A stretch of 64,000 nt of DNA from Neobacillus rhizophilus (GTDB lineage: Bacteria > Bacillota > Bacilli > Bacillales > Cytobacillaceae), in assembly GCF_018343535.1 (NCBI RefSeq), contig NZ_JAGYPF010000005.1, forward strand, positions 558,001 through 622,000, in the 5' to 3' direction. This document shows positions 25,693 through 35,731 of the stretch, piece after piece. The position numbers were made by a program, and so were the translations under genes. The notes under the pieces are model-generated. The model worked only from the letters and a program-made list of their open reading frames with translations, made no database searches and was not told the DNA's origin. Every line of letters begins with the position of its first letter. Position 1 is the stretch's first letter.

Positions 25693-26035
25693 AATTGGAC
25701 TCCTCTGGAGTCTTTTTTTATGCGTTTCTACCCAATTATGACCAATAAAGTAGAATTTTGTAGAAGAAAAGAAAAGATTCCCATAATTTCTTGAAATCTT
25801 CTTGATATGCTGAATTGATTATGATAATCTTTTAACAGAATTACGTTAGTAGTGCATCAGTCCTTTATTTTAAAAGGTTTTTTCAAAGATTTAGAAATTG
25901 CTGCAAAAGCGGTAATTTTTATAACTTTTACAATAAAACTGCGCTGTTGAACGTATAGAAATCAGAAAAAGTGTTTAGAAATGTAGATAAGTAATCTTAT
26001 TTATCTCGATAAACCTTTGGGAGGAGGTGAAAGGC
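25693..26035 (+). other. 343-bp leader and promoter region between spoIVA and hbs
   Basis: Begins with the spoIVA terminator (25697-25719). A second weak hairpin with T run (CCTTT / AAAGG then TTTTTT) lies at 25862-25883. TTGCTG (25898) and TATAAC (25920) make a poor sigma-A candidate with a 16-base spacer. No small gene is convincing. hbs in B. subtilis has more than one promoter, so a long leader is expected. Confidence 0.5.
25697..25719 (+). terminator. Terminator after spoIVA
   Basis: GACTCC-TCT-GGAGTC stem followed by seven Ts. Confidence 0.82.
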
Positions 26036-26308
26036 ATGAACAAGACAGAACTTATTAATGCAGTAGCAGAAGCTAGCGAACTTTCTAAAAAGGACGCAAC
26101 TAAGGCGGTTGATGCTGTTTTTGATTCGATTTTAGATGCTTTAAAGAATGGTGATAAGGTTCAACTTATCGGTTTTGGTAACTTTGAAGTACGCGAGCGT
26201 GCAGCACGTAAGGGGCGTAACCCTCAAACGGGTGATGAAATCGAAATCGCGGCAAGCAAGGTTCCTGCTTTCAAACCAGGTAAAGCGCTTAAAGACGCAG
26301 TAAAATAA
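26036..26308 (+). CDS. hbs: Histone-like DNA-binding protein HBsu (HU)
   Basis: A 90-residue HU-family protein that bends and compacts DNA and also acts in the signal recognition particle in Bacillus. It starts [14 protein letters not shown], with the DNA-binding arm around [21 protein letters not shown]. The start is ATG 26036, after GGAGGAGGTGA; the in-frame GTG at 26027 is inside that ribosome site. Monocistronic, with its own terminator. Confidence 0.97.
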   Translation: MNKTELINAVAEASELSKKDATKAVDAVFDSILDALKNGDKVQLIGFGNFEVRERAARKGRNPQTGDEIEIAASKVPAFKPGKALKDAVK

Positions 26309-26345
26309 TTACATAAATTATTGCTTTAAGCGAATGCTTAAGAGC

Positions 26346-26378
26346 AAAGGCCATGGCAAACACCATGGCCTTTTTCTT
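26346..26378 (+). terminator. Terminator after hbs
   Basis: AAAGGCCATGG and CCATGGCCTTT form an 11-bp stem around a short loop, then TTTTCTTT. Confidence 0.9.
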
Positions 26379-26461
26379 TGTGCGCTGTTAAATTGCCTGC
26401 TTAGAAAACAATATGCTAATATGTATTTGTCATCTATTAGAGGCAAATAGGAGGAGTTAAC

Positions 26462-27028
26462 ATGTCAGAGGTAAATCGTGCCCAAATTGAAGAGGCGGTA
26501 CGTTTAATATTAGAAGCAGTCGGGGAAGATCCAAATCGGGAAGGACTTCTTGACACCCCTAAGCGTGTGGCAAAAATGTATGAGGAAGTTTTTAGCGGGT
26601 TAAAGGAAGATCCTAAAAAGCATTTTGAAACGATATTCAGTGAAGACCATGAAGAACTGGTATTGGTGAAGGATATTCCGTTTTATTCGATGTGTGAGCA
26701 CCATCTTGTCCCATTTTTCGGGCATGCGCATGTGGCCTATATCCCGCGAAATGGTCGTGTAACGGGCTTAAGCAAGCTGGCAAGGGCCGTCGAAGCTGTT
26801 GCCAAAAGACCGCAGCTGCAGGAAAGAATCACTTCCACCATTGCTGATAGCATTATGGAAAAATTAGAGCCGCATGGTGTAATGATTGTGGTAGAAGCAG
26901 AACATATGTGTATGACGATGCGTGGAGTGAAAAAACCGGGAGCAAAAACCGTAACAACTGCTGTTCGTGGAACACTTGCCGAGGATGTCAACGCCCGCTC
27001 CGAAGTGCTATCCTTAATAAAAAATTAA
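26462..27028 (+). CDS. folE: GTP cyclohydrolase I
   Basis: A 188-residue enzyme (MtrA in B. subtilis) that converts GTP to dihydroneopterin triphosphate, the first step to folate. The zinc and active-site motifs are present: [10 protein letters not shown], the GLSKLAR segment and [22 protein letters not shown] lies before the ATG. It is followed 28 bases later by mtrB, the same two-gene order as B. subtilis mtrAB. Confidence 0.96.
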   Translation: MSEVNRAQIEEAVRLILEAVGEDPNREGLLDTPKRVAKMYEEVFSGLKEDPKKHFETIFSEDHEELVLVKDIPFYSMCEHHLVPFFGHAHVAYIPRNGRVTGLSKLARAVEAVAKRPQLQERITSTIADSIMEKLEPHGVMIVVEAEHMCMTMRGVKKPGAKTVTTAVRGTLAEDVNARSEVLSLIKN

Positions 27029-27056
27029 CTTTTTCTAAAACTTTAGAGGTGATGAG

Positions 27057-27293
27057 ATGGAAAACCGGCAGCCACAAAGTAGTGATTATATTGTCATTAA
27101 AGCAAATGATGATGGAGTTAGTGTCATTGGTCTGACAAGAGGTACTGATACAAGATTCCACCATTCTGAAAAGCTTGATAAAGGTGAGGTATTAATTGCT
27201 CAATTTACAGAGCATACTTCTGCTATTAAAATTAGAGGGAATGCCAAAATTCTTACTCAATACGGGGAAATTGAAAGTGAAATAAAAAAATAG
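27057..27293 (+). CDS. mtrB: trp RNA-binding attenuation protein TRAP
   Basis: A 78-residue protein that forms an 11-mer ring and, with tryptophan bound, wraps RNA containing GAG/UAG repeats to control trp genes. The key segments are [18 protein letters not shown] and [12 protein letters not shown], including the tryptophan-binding Thr residues and the RNA-binding Lys/Arg. AGAGGTGATGAG precedes the ATG. It is unusual only in context: the trp operon normally found in the aromatic block downstream is absent from this window. Confidence 0.95.
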   Translation: MENRQPQSSDYIVIKANDDGVSVIGLTRGTDTRFHHSEKLDKGEVLIAQFTEHTSAIKIRGNAKILTQYGEIESEIKK

Positions 27294-27320
27294 AGGACTT
27301 CTTGGTCCTTCTGTTTTTTA
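27294..27320 (+). terminator. Weak terminator after mtrB
   Basis: AGGAC / GTCCT stem around TTCTTG, then TCTGTTTTTT. Confidence 0.5.
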
Positions 27321-27387
27321 TAAGAGTATTCTTAGTTGATGAGAAATATAATTATTTTGTGAATTCCTGCTCATGGATGTTTATATG

Positions 27388-27396
27388 TGTTATAAT
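27388..27396 (+). promoter_or_regulatory. Extended -10 promoter candidate for hepS-menG-hepT
   Basis: TGT-TATAAT about 120 bases before hepS. The -35 region is poor, so the extended -10 would carry recognition. Confidence 0.5.
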
Positions 27397-27517
27397 GGTG
27401 ACTGCCTTGTTTATTGGCAGAGTTTTTCTTACTTAATTATTTAACATGCATTTTCCTTTTGGATTAGGAAATAAGAATACATAATGATACTACTTCGGGG
27501 AACAAGGGTGATTAAAA

Positions 27518-28324
27518 ATGCAGGATATTCGACAAAAGTTAATAAGCATTAAGGAAAAAGTCGAAAACCGTGTTTTTGATCCTTACTTGCTAGAATTTAT
27601 TGAGAGCCCAATAGTTGACGAGGATAAACTCCTAATTTTAGTTTCCATTATGGACCAGATGGGTTTGTCTTATCACGAAATGGAAAACTATGCACTCTCG
27701 ACTATGCTGGTGCAAATCGCCCTCGATACCCATGAACATATTACATCAACAAATGAGGAAAAAAACCGGCAGCTAACTGTGTTGGCCGGGGATTATTTTA
27801 GCGGATTGTATTATAAGCTCCTGGCCGATTCAGATGACATTTTCATGATAAAAGCACTGTCAGAAGGAATTAAGCAAGTAAATGAACATAAGATTTCAGT
27901 ATATTTTCCTGAGTCAGAGGATATCGAACAGCTGATGAAAAGCATAATGGTCATTGAAAGCTCGCTGCTTTCGAAGCTTGCCGAATATTTTAATATCGAC
28001 CTTTGGAATGATGTTCTAGCCAATTACTTGCTATTCAAACGGTTATTAAACGAAAAGGCTTTATTCCTTCAAACAGGCAGCTCCATTTTATTTGCTGCAT
28101 TGAAAAAAATAATGGTACCACTCCACGACCATAACAAAGACTTGCCGGATATTCAGAACGATCAGCTTTTAAAGGTATGTGACCGGTATCTTGAACTTTC
28201 AAAGCAAATAATTAAAAAAGGGATTCCAAAGCTTCCATATCTAAATCATTTGCTTGAAGGCAGGATTTCCAATTTATTAAATCAATATAAGCCATATGCC
28301 AAAACATTTGTGGAAGAAGGGTGA
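27518..28324 (+). CDS. hepS: Heptaprenyl diphosphate synthase component I
   Basis: A 268-residue protein, the non-catalytic subunit of the two-part heptaprenyl diphosphate synthase that makes the side chain of menaquinone-7. This subunit family (HEPPP synthase subunit 1) has low sequence conservation and no DDxxD motif; none is seen here. The call rests on length and on the classic three-gene order hepS-menG-hepT (gerCA-CB-CC). AAGGGTGATTAAAA precedes the ATG. The stop is three bases before menG. Confidence 0.88.
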   Translation: MQDIRQKLISIKEKVENRVFDPYLLEFIESPIVDEDKLLILVSIMDQMGLSYHEMENYALSTMLVQIALDTHEHITSTNEEKNRQLTVLAGDYFSGLYYKLLADSDDIFMIKALSEGIKQVNEHKISVYFPESEDIEQLMKSIMVIESSLLSKLAEYFNIDLWNDVLANYLLFKRLLNEKALFLQTGSSILFAALKKIMVPLHDHNKDLPDIQNDQLLKVCDRYLELSKQIIKKGIPKLPYLNHLLEGRISNLLNQYKPYAKTFVEEG

Positions 28325-28327
28325 AAC

Positions 28328-29032
28328 ATGCAGCAATCGAAAGAACAACGTGTTCATCAAGTGTTCGAAAAAATTTCTGATAGCTACGACAAAATGAACT
28401 CTGTTATCAGCTTTCAGCAGCATATTAGATGGCGTAAGGACACGATGAAAAGAATGAATGTACAGCCTGGCTCCAAAGCCCTGGATGTCTGCTGCGGGAC
28501 AGCTGATTGGACAATTGCTTTGGCAGAGGCTGTCGGTCCATCCGGAAAAGTGATTGGCTTAGATTTTAGTCAAAATATGCTGAAGGTGGGAAAGGAAAAA
28601 GTTCGCGAGCTTGGGTTGAATCAAGTTGAACTCATCCATGGCAATGCAATGGAACTGCCTTTTCCTGATAATAGCTTTGATTACGTCACCATTGGCTTTG
28701 GTTTAAGGAATGTGCCGGATTACCTGCAGGTACTAAAAGAAATGCAACGGGTTGTAAAACCGGGCGGAATCGGGGTTTGCCTTGAAACATCCCAGCCAAC
28801 CCTTATTGGTTACAGACAGCTGTTTTTCTTTTACTTCCGCTTTATAATGCCTTTATTCGGAAAGATGTTTGCGAAAAGCTACCAGGAATACTCTTGGCTT
28901 CAAGAGTCTGCACGCGATTTTCCAGGGATGAGAGAGCTGGCTAGAATGTTTGAGCAGGCTGGCTTTCGAAATGTAAAATATAAGCCATACAGCGGCGGTG
29001 CGGCTGCTGTTCATATCGGACATAAGAAATAA
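28328..29032 (+). CDS. menG: Demethylmenaquinone methyltransferase
   Basis: A 234-residue SAM-dependent methyltransferase (UbiE/MenG; named menH or gerCB in B. subtilis) for the last step of menaquinone synthesis. The SAM-binding motif [15 protein letters not shown], the acidic GLDFSQNML strand and GFGLRNVPD are all present. It lies between the two subunits that build the heptaprenyl chain, so one operon delivers both ring methylation and chain. AGAAGGGTGAAAC precedes the ATG. Confidence 0.95.
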   Translation: MQQSKEQRVHQVFEKISDSYDKMNSVISFQQHIRWRKDTMKRMNVQPGSKALDVCCGTADWTIALAEAVGPSGKVIGLDFSQNMLKVGKEKVRELGLNQVELIHGNAMELPFPDNSFDYVTIGFGLRNVPDYLQVLKEMQRVVKPGGIGVCLETSQPTLIGYRQLFFFYFRFIMPLFGKMFAKSYQEYSWLQESARDFPGMRELARMFEQAGFRNVKYKPYSGGAAAVHIGHKK

Positions 29033-29071
29033 CATGAAACAAAGACAGGATGAAAAGCCAGGTGGATACAA

Positions 29072-30034
29072 ATGAAATTAAAAATGATGTATTCATTTTT
29101 GAATTCGGATATTAGTTTAATCGAGAAAAAACTGGAGGAGACGATCAAATCAGAGTCTATCCTCCTGCAGCAGGCTTCATTGCATACATTACAAGCCGGA
29201 GGAAAAAGAATTCGTCCTGTTTTTGTTTTGCTTGCAGGAAAATTCGGCAGCTATGATATAAACGTCATGAAGAATGTTGCGGTCGCATTGGAACTAATTC
29301 ATATGGCCTCGCTTGTTCATGACGACGTCATCGATGATGCTGACTTAAGAAGGGGACAGCCTACTGTCAAAGCAAAATGGGATAACAAGACAGCGATGTA
29401 TACGGGTGACTTCGTGTTTGCCCTTGCGCTCGAATTGATGACTAATATCAAGCATCCGTTAGCCCATAAAATTTTGGCCAATGCCATAGTCGAAGTAAGC
29501 GTAGGGGAAATCCAGCAAATTAAGGATAAATATCGTTTTAATCAGAACCTTCGAGACTATCTGCGCAGAATTAAAAGAAAAACAGCTTTGTTAATTGCTG
29601 TCAGCTGCCAACTTGGGGCGGTTGCGGCAGATGTTGAAGAAGCCATTCATAAAAAGCTTTATCGGTTTGGGTATTATGTAGGAATGTCCTATCAGATAAT
29701 TGACGATATTTTGGACTTTACGGGAACGGAAAAAGAATTAGGCAAGCCTGCTGGCGGCGACCTTCTGCAAGGAAATATTACGGCTCCTGCCCTGTTTGCA
29801 ATGGAAAATGAGGCAGCCCGAAAAGAAATAGAAAAAGTCCATGCAAAAAGCTCAAAAGCCGACATAGAAAGAATTATTTCCTTGGTCAAGCAAACCGGTG
29901 CAATTGACAAATCGCTTGCTTTAAGTGACCTTTATTTAGAAAAGGCCCTGTCGATTCTAGAAGAACTGCCTGCCAACAAAGCAGGTAAAGCGCTTCGGGA
30001 TATTGCCAAGAACATTGGCAGAAGAAAATTCTAG
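29072..30034 (+). CDS. hepT: Heptaprenyl diphosphate synthase component II
   Basis: A 320-residue trans-prenyltransferase, the catalytic subunit of the heptaprenyl diphosphate synthase. First aspartate-rich motif HDDVIDDADLRRGQPT at about 85-100; second motif DDILDFTG followed by GKPAGGDLLQGN. It also shows the substrate-binding GGKRIRP. Works with HepS; product chain is used by MenA and then MenG. AGCCAGGTGG lies before the ATG. Confidence 0.95.
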   Translation: MKLKMMYSFLNSDISLIEKKLEETIKSESILLQQASLHTLQAGGKRIRPVFVLLAGKFGSYDINVMKNVAVALELIHMASLVHDDVIDDADLRRGQPTVKAKWDNKTAMYTGDFVFALALELMTNIKHPLAHKILANAIVEVSVGEIQQIKDKYRFNQNLRDYLRRIKRKTALLIAVSCQLGAVAADVEEAIHKKLYRFGYYVGMSYQIIDDILDFTGTEKELGKPAGGDLLQGNITAPALFAMENEAARKEIEKVHAKSSKADIERIISLVKQTGAIDKSLALSDLYLEKALSILEELPANKAGKALRDIAKNIGRRKF

Positions 30035-30132
30035 TTTGATTACAGTCTTGCCATTTATACCAAACAATGTTAATATTTTCGTGGATTGTTTTCGTTAGCA
30101 ATCATATACATAATTATTTAGGAGTGGAATAG

Positions 30133-30579
30133 ATGGAAAGAACTTTTTTAATGGTTAAACCAGATGGTGTACAACGCAATTTAATTGGTGAAATTGTTGC
30201 CCGTTTTGAGAAAAAGGGCTTCCAATTAGTTGGAGCAAAATTAATGAACATCTCTACAGAACTTGCATCTGAGCATTATGGCGAGCATAAAGAGCGCCCA
30301 TTCTTCGGGGAATTAGTTGATTTCATTACCTCCGGACCAGTATTTGCAATGGTATGGCAAGGTGAAAACGTGATTGCGACTGCCCGCCAAATGATGGGTT
30401 CTACCAATCCAAAGGATGCTGCACCTGGAACAATCCGCGGTGACTTTGGCTTAACGGTTGGCAAAAATGTTATTCACGGCTCTGATTCACCTGCAAGTGC
30501 ACAACGTGAAATCGGCATTTTCTTTAATGAGGCTGAATTAGCAGAATACACAAAAATAGTAAACGAATGGATCTATTAA
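30133..30579 (+). CDS. ndk: Nucleoside diphosphate kinase
   Basis: A 148-residue enzyme that equalises nucleoside triphosphate pools by a phosphohistidine intermediate. The catalytic His is H115 in NVIHGSDSP; the N-terminal [16 protein letters not shown] is standard. It follows hepT at about 100 bases as in B. subtilis. In B. subtilis cheR comes next, before the chorismate synthase gene; here a terminator and the aromatic block follow instead. Confidence 0.97.
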   Translation: MERTFLMVKPDGVQRNLIGEIVARFEKKGFQLVGAKLMNISTELASEHYGEHKERPFFGELVDFITSGPVFAMVWQGENVIATARQMMGSTNPKDAAPGTIRGDFGLTVGKNVIHGSDSPASAQREIGIFFNEAELAEYTKIVNEWIY

Positions 30580-30590
30580 TCCAAATAATG

Positions 30591-30626
30591 AAAGCACTTG
30601 TATGACAAATACAAGTGCTTTTTTGT
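30591..30626 (+). terminator. Terminator after ndk
   Basis: AAAGCACTTGTA and TACAAGTGCTTT form a perfect 12-bp stem, then TTTTG. Confidence 0.9.
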
Positions 30627-30690
30627 ATACGCATTCATAAAGAAAATTTCTTTTTTCTGAATTGTCCTACTATGTTTATTCGGCTGTATA

Positions 30691-30699
30691 TGTTATATT
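30691..30699 (+). promoter_or_regulatory. Extended -10 promoter candidate for the aromatic operon
   Basis: TGT-TATATT, 39 bases before the aroC start and downstream of the ndk terminator. No clear -35 at 16-18 bases. Confidence 0.45.
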
Positions 30700-30737
30700 G
30701 ATACATAATTCTTTAATGAGTTGAAGGGGGAAAGAAT

Positions 30738-31916
30738 ATGGGAATGAGGTACTTAACTGCGGGAGAATCCCATGGTCCGCAGTTAACGACAATATTAGAA
30801 GGTTTTCCAGCAGGTATGCCTTTAGAGGCAGATGATATAAATAATGATCTTTCAAGAAGGCAAAAGGGCTACGGCCGCGGCAGAAGAATGCAAATTGAAA
30901 AGGATACGGCAGAAATTATGTCAGGTGTCCGCCATGGATTGACACTCGGCTCACCGATTGCTTTAGTCGTTAAAAATAACGATTGGAAGCATTGGACAAA
31001 AATCATGGGGGCTGAACCACTTGAAGAAGGCCAGGAGGACGAAGTAAAAAGAAAAGTTAGCCGGCCAAGGCCAGGCCATGCCGACTTAAATGGTGCGATA
31101 AAATATGGACATCGTGACATGAGAAATGTCCTTGAACGTTCGTCCGCACGTGAAACAACGGTTCGGGTAGCAGCGGGGGCAGCTGCCAAAAAGCTGTTGT
31201 CGTTAGTTGGTGTGGACCTTGTATCACATGTTGTTGAAATTGCCGGGATTAAGGCGAATGTTGACAGTTCAATTACACTGAAGGAATTAAAAGAGCGGAC
31301 AGAAAATTCACCAGTGCGGACCGGAGACCCAAATGTGGAGCAGGAAATGATGAATGCTATTGATGAGGCCAAGAAAAATGGTGATTCCATTGGTGGCGTA
31401 GTGGAGGTCATTGCGACCGGGATGCCAGCTGGCGTGGGCAGCTATGTTCATTATGATCGTAAATTAGATGCAAAATTGGCGGCGGCGATTGTCAGCATTA
31501 ACGCATTTAAAGGTGTGGAAATCGGCATTGGTTTTGAAGCAGCCTCTAAACCAGGCAGTCAAGTCCATGATGAAATAGCTTGGAATAAAGAGCAAGGATA
31601 CCACCGTTTAACAAACCGGCTAGGCGGTTTTGAAGGCGGAATGACAACAGGTATGCCAATTGTTGTCCGCGGTGTAATGAAGCCGATTCCGACCCTTTAT
31701 AAACCATTAATGAGCGTTGATATTGAAACAAAAGAACCGTTTTCAGCCGGCGTTGAACGTTCCGACAGCTGTGCCGTTCCAGCGGCTGCTGTAGTGGCGG
31801 AAAGTGTCGTAGCTTGGGAGCTTGCAAATGCGTTAGTGGAGCAATTTTACAGCGACCGTTTCGACACCTTTGCTGCAGAAATCGATAAGCAGCGTGCCTA
31901 TGCGAGGGAATTTTAA
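30738..31916 (+). CDS. aroC: Chorismate synthase
   Basis: A 392-residue enzyme (AroF in B. subtilis naming) that makes chorismate from EPSP using reduced FMN. Signatures are [27 protein letters not shown] and the [15 protein letters not shown] segment. GAAGGGGGAAA gives good spacing to ATG 30738; the ATG at 30744 is a possible alternative. It heads a block of six aromatic and histidine genes, and its stop overlaps the aroB ATG by one base. Confidence 0.96.
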   Translation: MGMRYLTAGESHGPQLTTILEGFPAGMPLEADDINNDLSRRQKGYGRGRRMQIEKDTAEIMSGVRHGLTLGSPIALVVKNNDWKHWTKIMGAEPLEEGQEDEVKRKVSRPRPGHADLNGAIKYGHRDMRNVLERSSARETTVRVAAGAAAKKLLSLVGVDLVSHVVEIAGIKANVDSSITLKELKERTENSPVRTGDPNVEQEMMNAIDEAKKNGDSIGGVVEVIATGMPAGVGSYVHYDRKLDAKLAAAIVSINAFKGVEIGIGFEAASKPGSQVHDEIAWNKEQGYHRLTNRLGGFEGGMTTGMPIVVRGVMKPIPTLYKPLMSVDIETKEPFSAGVERSDSCAVPAAAVVAESVVAWELANALVEQFYSDRFDTFAAEIDKQRAYAREF

Positions 31917-32992
31917 TGGACACAATTCAAATCCATACAAAGTCAAAAAACTATCCTGTCTTTGTTGGAGAAGGTACCCTTCAAGACATAGGCCCGTTTT
32001 TAACGCATCACTTTCCTAAATTGACGAAACTATTCATTATCACGGATGAAACAGTTGCCGGGCTTCATCTAGAGAAGCTTCTGGCCGTCTTAGAACCATT
32101 CAAAACGACTGTTTTTACTGCTCCGAAGGGTGAGAGGGCTAAAACCTTTGAGGTCTATTATAATGCCTTATCAACCGCACTTGAGTACCGTCTCGACCGG
32201 AAATCCATTGTATTAGCCTTGGGCGGGGGGGCTGTTGGTGACCTGTCTGGATTTGTTGCGGCTTCTTTTATGAGAGGAATTCCATTTATTCAGATACCAA
32301 CCACAATCCTGGCACACGACAGTGCCGTAGGCGGTAAGGTAGCCATTAATCACCCGCTTGGCAAAAATATGATCGGCGCTTTTTATCAGCCAGAGGCTGT
32401 TTTTTATGACTTGGAATTGCTTAAGACTCTCCCAATCCAGGAGATTCGCTCGGGATTCGCGGAAGTGATTAAGCATGCCCTTATCAATGATGATTATTTT
32501 TATCAATGGCTTTCCTCCAATATAGATGACTTAAATTCCCTAACATTGGAGGAATTATCGAAGTCATTAACAAAAGGGATTCGGATTAAAAATGAATTTG
32601 TCAGTCAGGATGAAAGGGAAACAGGCGTCCGAGCCTTTTTGAATTTTGGGCACACATTGGGCCATGCCATTGAAGCGGAAATGGGCTATGGGAATTTCAC
32701 TCACGGTGAATCGGTCATGATTGGGATGGTGTTTGCCTTAAAGCTCAGTATCGAGTATAGAGGGCTCTCTTTTCCATTGCAGGAATTCATCCAATGGGTT
32801 GAAAGGCTGGGTTATCAAACCAAGATACCTAATCATTTATCTCTTGAGAAATTAGTAACCAAAATGAAACAGGACAAAAAGTCCGTTGGGGAAACGATTC
32901 ATTTTGTATTCCTCGAAGAAATAGGGAAACCGGTACTTCAAGAAGTAAATGATGCTGATATTCTTGAAAGACTCAGGAAGTTTTTAAAGTGA
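31916..32992 (+). CDS. aroB: 3-Dehydroquinate synthase
   Basis: A 358-residue NAD- and metal-dependent enzyme that cyclises DAHP to 3-dehydroquinate. Visible are the NAD-binding GGGAVGDLSGFVAA, QIPTTILAHDSAVGGK and the metal-binding His residues in NFGHTLGHAIE and THGESVMIGM. The ATG overlaps the aroC stop codon (TAATG), so translation is probably coupled. Confidence 0.96.
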   Translation: MDTIQIHTKSKNYPVFVGEGTLQDIGPFLTHHFPKLTKLFIITDETVAGLHLEKLLAVLEPFKTTVFTAPKGERAKTFEVYYNALSTALEYRLDRKSIVLALGGGAVGDLSGFVAASFMRGIPFIQIPTTILAHDSAVGGKVAINHPLGKNMIGAFYQPEAVFYDLELLKTLPIQEIRSGFAEVIKHALINDDYFYQWLSSNIDDLNSLTLEELSKSLTKGIRIKNEFVSQDERETGVRAFLNFGHTLGHAIEAEMGYGNFTHGESVMIGMVFALKLSIEYRGLSFPLQEFIQWVERLGYQTKIPNHLSLEKLVTKMKQDKKSVGETIHFVFLEEIGKPVLQEVNDADILERLRKFLK

Positions 32993-33007
32993 AGGGGGAG
33001 TTTAGCC

Positions 33008-33382
33008 ATGATTAGAGGGGTGAGAGGAGCGACAACGGTTGACGCTAACACGGAAGAAGCGATTGTATCTGCAACCGAAGAGCTTTTGGCAAAATTGATT
33101 GAGGTCAATCATATCGAGCCGGACTCCGTCGCATCCGTTTTTATTTCTACAACTGAGGATGTCAATGCCGTTTTTCCTGCAAAGGCATTGCGTAATTTCG
33201 CTGGCTGGACATATGTTCCGGTCGTATGCATGAGAGAGATTCCTGTTCCAGGTTCTTTAAAAATGTGCGTAAGAATCATGATGCACGTCAACACCTCTAT
33301 ATCCCAAGAAGACATCATTCATGTCTATTTAAAGGATGCAGTGGCACTTAGACCAGACTTAGGCAGCAGCTTGTCATTATAG
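33008..33382 (+). CDS. aroH: Chorismate mutase (AroH type)
   Basis: A 124-residue monofunctional chorismate mutase of the trimeric AroH class, turning chorismate into prephenate. It begins MIRGVRGATTVDANTEEAI with the active-site Arg near the N-terminus; further active-site residues lie in VPVVCMREIPVPGSLKMCVR. GGGGGAGTTTAGCC precedes the ATG. In B. subtilis the trpEDCFBA genes come next; here hisC follows after 44 bases. Confidence 0.96.
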   Translation: MIRGVRGATTVDANTEEAIVSATEELLAKLIEVNHIEPDSVASVFISTTEDVNAVFPAKALRNFAGWTYVPVVCMREIPVPGSLKMCVRIMMHVNTSISQEDIIHVYLKDAVALRPDLGSSLSL

Positions 33383-33426
33383 GGCTCTGTCCATTTTAGA
33401 AAAATATAGAAAGGATGTATATGATC

Positions 33427-34515
33427 ATGAGATGGAAAGAACAATTATTAACTCTTACACCATATCAACCAGGGAAATCCATTGAATCAGTAAAAAGACA
33501 ATATAATTTAGAGCAAATTATTAAGCTGGCTTCGAATGAAAATCCGTTTGGATGTTCACAAGCGGCTCTTTCTGCACTAAAAGAAAATTCGACAAGCCTT
33601 GCTATTTATCCTGATGGGTATGCCACAATTTTAAGAGAAAAGCTTGCTTCCTTCCTACAAGTGGGCGAGGATGAAATCATCCTTGGAAACGGTTCAGATA
33701 ACCTTATCCAGATGATTTCAAGGGCGCTCCTGCATCCAGGTGCCAGCACGATCATGTCGACCCATACATTTTCCCAATATAAGCACAATGCTGTAATTGA
33801 AGGGGCTGTCATTAAAGAGGTGCCAGACATTGATGGGGAGCATGATTTAGAGGGATTTTTGACGGCCATTGATGATCAAACCAATGTTATTTGGGTGTGC
33901 AGTCCGAACAATCCAACTGGTACATATATACCGGAAAGTAAACTGATTCCATTCCTAGATCAAGTTCCCGAACATATTCTTGTAGTACTTGATGAAGCCT
34001 ACTATGAATATGTGGTGGCGGAAGATTACTATGATTCCATTAGTCTCGCACGGAAGTATCCGAACTTGATTGTACTCAGGACATTTTCAAAAGTTTATGG
34101 CTTAGCGGCGGTCCGTGTCGGTTATGGTATTGCCAATAGCAGCATTATCAAAGCGCTTGAGCCAGCCAGAGAACCATTTAACTTAAACTCATTAGGGCAG
34201 CTTGCCGCAGCTGAAGCTCTTTCCGACCAAGAGTTTGTCGAACAATGCAAACAGAAAAATAGACAGGGTCTTGCTCAATATTACGAATTTTGCGAGAACA
34301 ACAGCCTGAAATTTTATCCGTCCCAAACGAATTTCGTTTTAATCGATTTTCAAGTAGAGGCGAATGAAGTATTTCAGTATTTGTTAGAACGAGGCTATAT
34401 TGTCCGCTCCGGTAAAGCACTTGGTTTTCCAACAGCGGTAAGAATTACAGTAGGATCTCCTGAACAAAATGAAGGATTAATTAAGGTTCTAGAGCAATTC
34501 CTTTCAGAAAAATAA
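33427..34515 (+). CDS. hisC: Histidinol-phosphate aminotransferase
   Basis: A 362-residue PLP enzyme of the HisC class, which in B. subtilis also transaminates tyrosine and phenylalanine precursors, explaining its place beside tyrA. Motifs: ASNENPFG, GNGSDNLI, CSPNNPTG, LDEAYYEY and the PLP-Lys in RTFSKVYGLAAVRVGY. Three in-frame ATGs (33415, 33421, 33427) are close together. I use 33427, which gives MRWKEQL like relatives; 33421 has a shorter spacing from AAAGGA and is also possible. Confidence 0.93.
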   Translation: MRWKEQLLTLTPYQPGKSIESVKRQYNLEQIIKLASNENPFGCSQAALSALKENSTSLAIYPDGYATILREKLASFLQVGEDEIILGNGSDNLIQMISRALLHPGASTIMSTHTFSQYKHNAVIEGAVIKEVPDIDGEHDLEGFLTAIDDQTNVIWVCSPNNPTGTYIPESKLIPFLDQVPEHILVVLDEAYYEYVVAEDYYDSISLARKYPNLIVLRTFSKVYGLAAVRVGYGIANSSIIKALEPAREPFNLNSLGQLAAAEALSDQEFVEQCKQKNRQGLAQYYEFCENNSLKFYPSQTNFVLIDFQVEANEVFQYLLERGYIVRSGKALGFPTAVRITVGSPEQNEGLIKVLEQFLSEK

Positions 34516-34547
34516 ACAGCAGTGCCTAAGAAAATTGTCCAGCATAT

Positions 34548-34567
34548 GGCGCCGATAGATAGGCGCC
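34548..34567 (+). terminator. GC-rich hairpin between hisC and tyrA
   Basis: GGCGCC-GATAGATA-GGCGCC, a palindromic stem followed by TTACGCTTTTTG. It may reduce read-through to tyrA. No long T run is adjacent. Confidence 0.4.
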
Positions 34568-34598
34568 TTACGCTTTTTGTTTTAGGGGGAGTGATCCA

Positions 34599-35705
34599 TT
34601 GAAAGGCCGGGTTTTTGTTATTGGATTAGGGTTAATCGGGGGCTCGCTGGCGCTTTGTATAAAAAAAGAGCATCCGGAATCGACCATTATAGGATTTGAT
34701 ATTAATAGAGAACAGGTCAGACTTGCCAAAATGCTGGGTGTCATTGATGAAACAGCGGAGAATATTCCCGATGGCTCACAGTATGCTGATTTAATCATCG
34801 TTTCCGCACCTGTAAATGATTCGAAAACGATACTTAAGGCTCTCTCCACATTACCATTAAAACCGGATGTCATTATTACTGATACGGGCAGCACAAAAAA
34901 GATAATCGTCGAAAATGCTGCTGATTTAAGGGACAAGGGAATCACCTTCATTGGTGGTCATCCGATGGCGGGGTCGCATAAAAGTGGTGTTTCAGCTGCG
35001 AAGGATATCTTGTTTGAAAATGCTTTTTATCTTTTAACCCCTGTAGAAGTGGCCGACACAGGTAAGGTAGATGAGCTTAAGGACTGGTTAAAAGGAACAA
35101 AAGCGAAGTTTTTGACGATAACACCTGATAACCATGATTATCTGACAGGCATTGTCAGTCACTTTCCGCATATCATTGCCGCATCCATTGTCCGCCAGAC
35201 AGAGAAATTGTCTGAATCGGAATCCTTAATCCCCCGTCTTGCGGCAGGAGGTTTTAGAGACATTACCAGGATTGCCTCCAGCAGTCCAAATATGTGGAAG
35301 GATATTTTGCTTCACAATCGGGAAAATTTAATTGCTCTATTAAATCAGTGGCAGGAAGAAATGGAAGGGGTAAAGGAATTACTCCAAACAGGTAACGAAA
35401 AGGATATCTATCAATATTTCTATCAGGCTAAACAATATCGGGACAGCCTTCCGGCCAAAGAAAAGGGTGCAATCCCAGCCTTTTATGATTTATATGTTGA
35501 TATTCCGGACGTTCCCGGGATTGTTTCTGAAGTGACCGGTTATTTGGCGAAGGAAAATATCAGTATCACAAATATTCGCATTCTCGAAACACGTGAGGAT
35601 ATTATCGGTGTCCTTGTCATTAGTTTTCAAACAGAAGGAGACAGGCAAAGAGCCGAGAAGTGCATTCTTACTTATACAAACTACTCCACCTCGAATGGGA
35701 GTTAA
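34599..35705 (+). CDS. tyrA: Prephenate dehydrogenase
   Basis: A 368-residue NAD-dependent enzyme that oxidatively decarboxylates prephenate toward tyrosine. It has the Rossmann motif [12 protein letters not shown], a catalytic His in [12 protein letters not shown], and a C-terminal ACT domain (about 297-368) likely to bind the amino-acid end product. The start is TTG 34599 after TTAGGGGGAG. aroA begins 26 bases after its stop. Confidence 0.95.
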   Translation: MKGRVFVIGLGLIGGSLALCIKKEHPESTIIGFDINREQVRLAKMLGVIDETAENIPDGSQYADLIIVSAPVNDSKTILKALSTLPLKPDVIITDTGSTKKIIVENAADLRDKGITFIGGHPMAGSHKSGVSAAKDILFENAFYLLTPVEVADTGKVDELKDWLKGTKAKFLTITPDNHDYLTGIVSHFPHIIAASIVRQTEKLSESESLIPRLAAGGFRDITRIASSSPNMWKDILLHNRENLIALLNQWQEEMEGVKELLQTGNEKDIYQYFYQAKQYRDSLPAKEKGAIPAFYDLYVDIPDVPGIVSEVTGYLAKENISITNIRILETREDIIGVLVISFQTEGDRQRAEKCILTYTNYSTSNGS

Positions 35706-35731
35706 AAAGATTTAAATTAAAAGGTGATGAC

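Noticed and set aside
30869-31411. 180-residue frame antisense to aroC
   Set aside because: No start context and complete overlap with a highly conserved gene.
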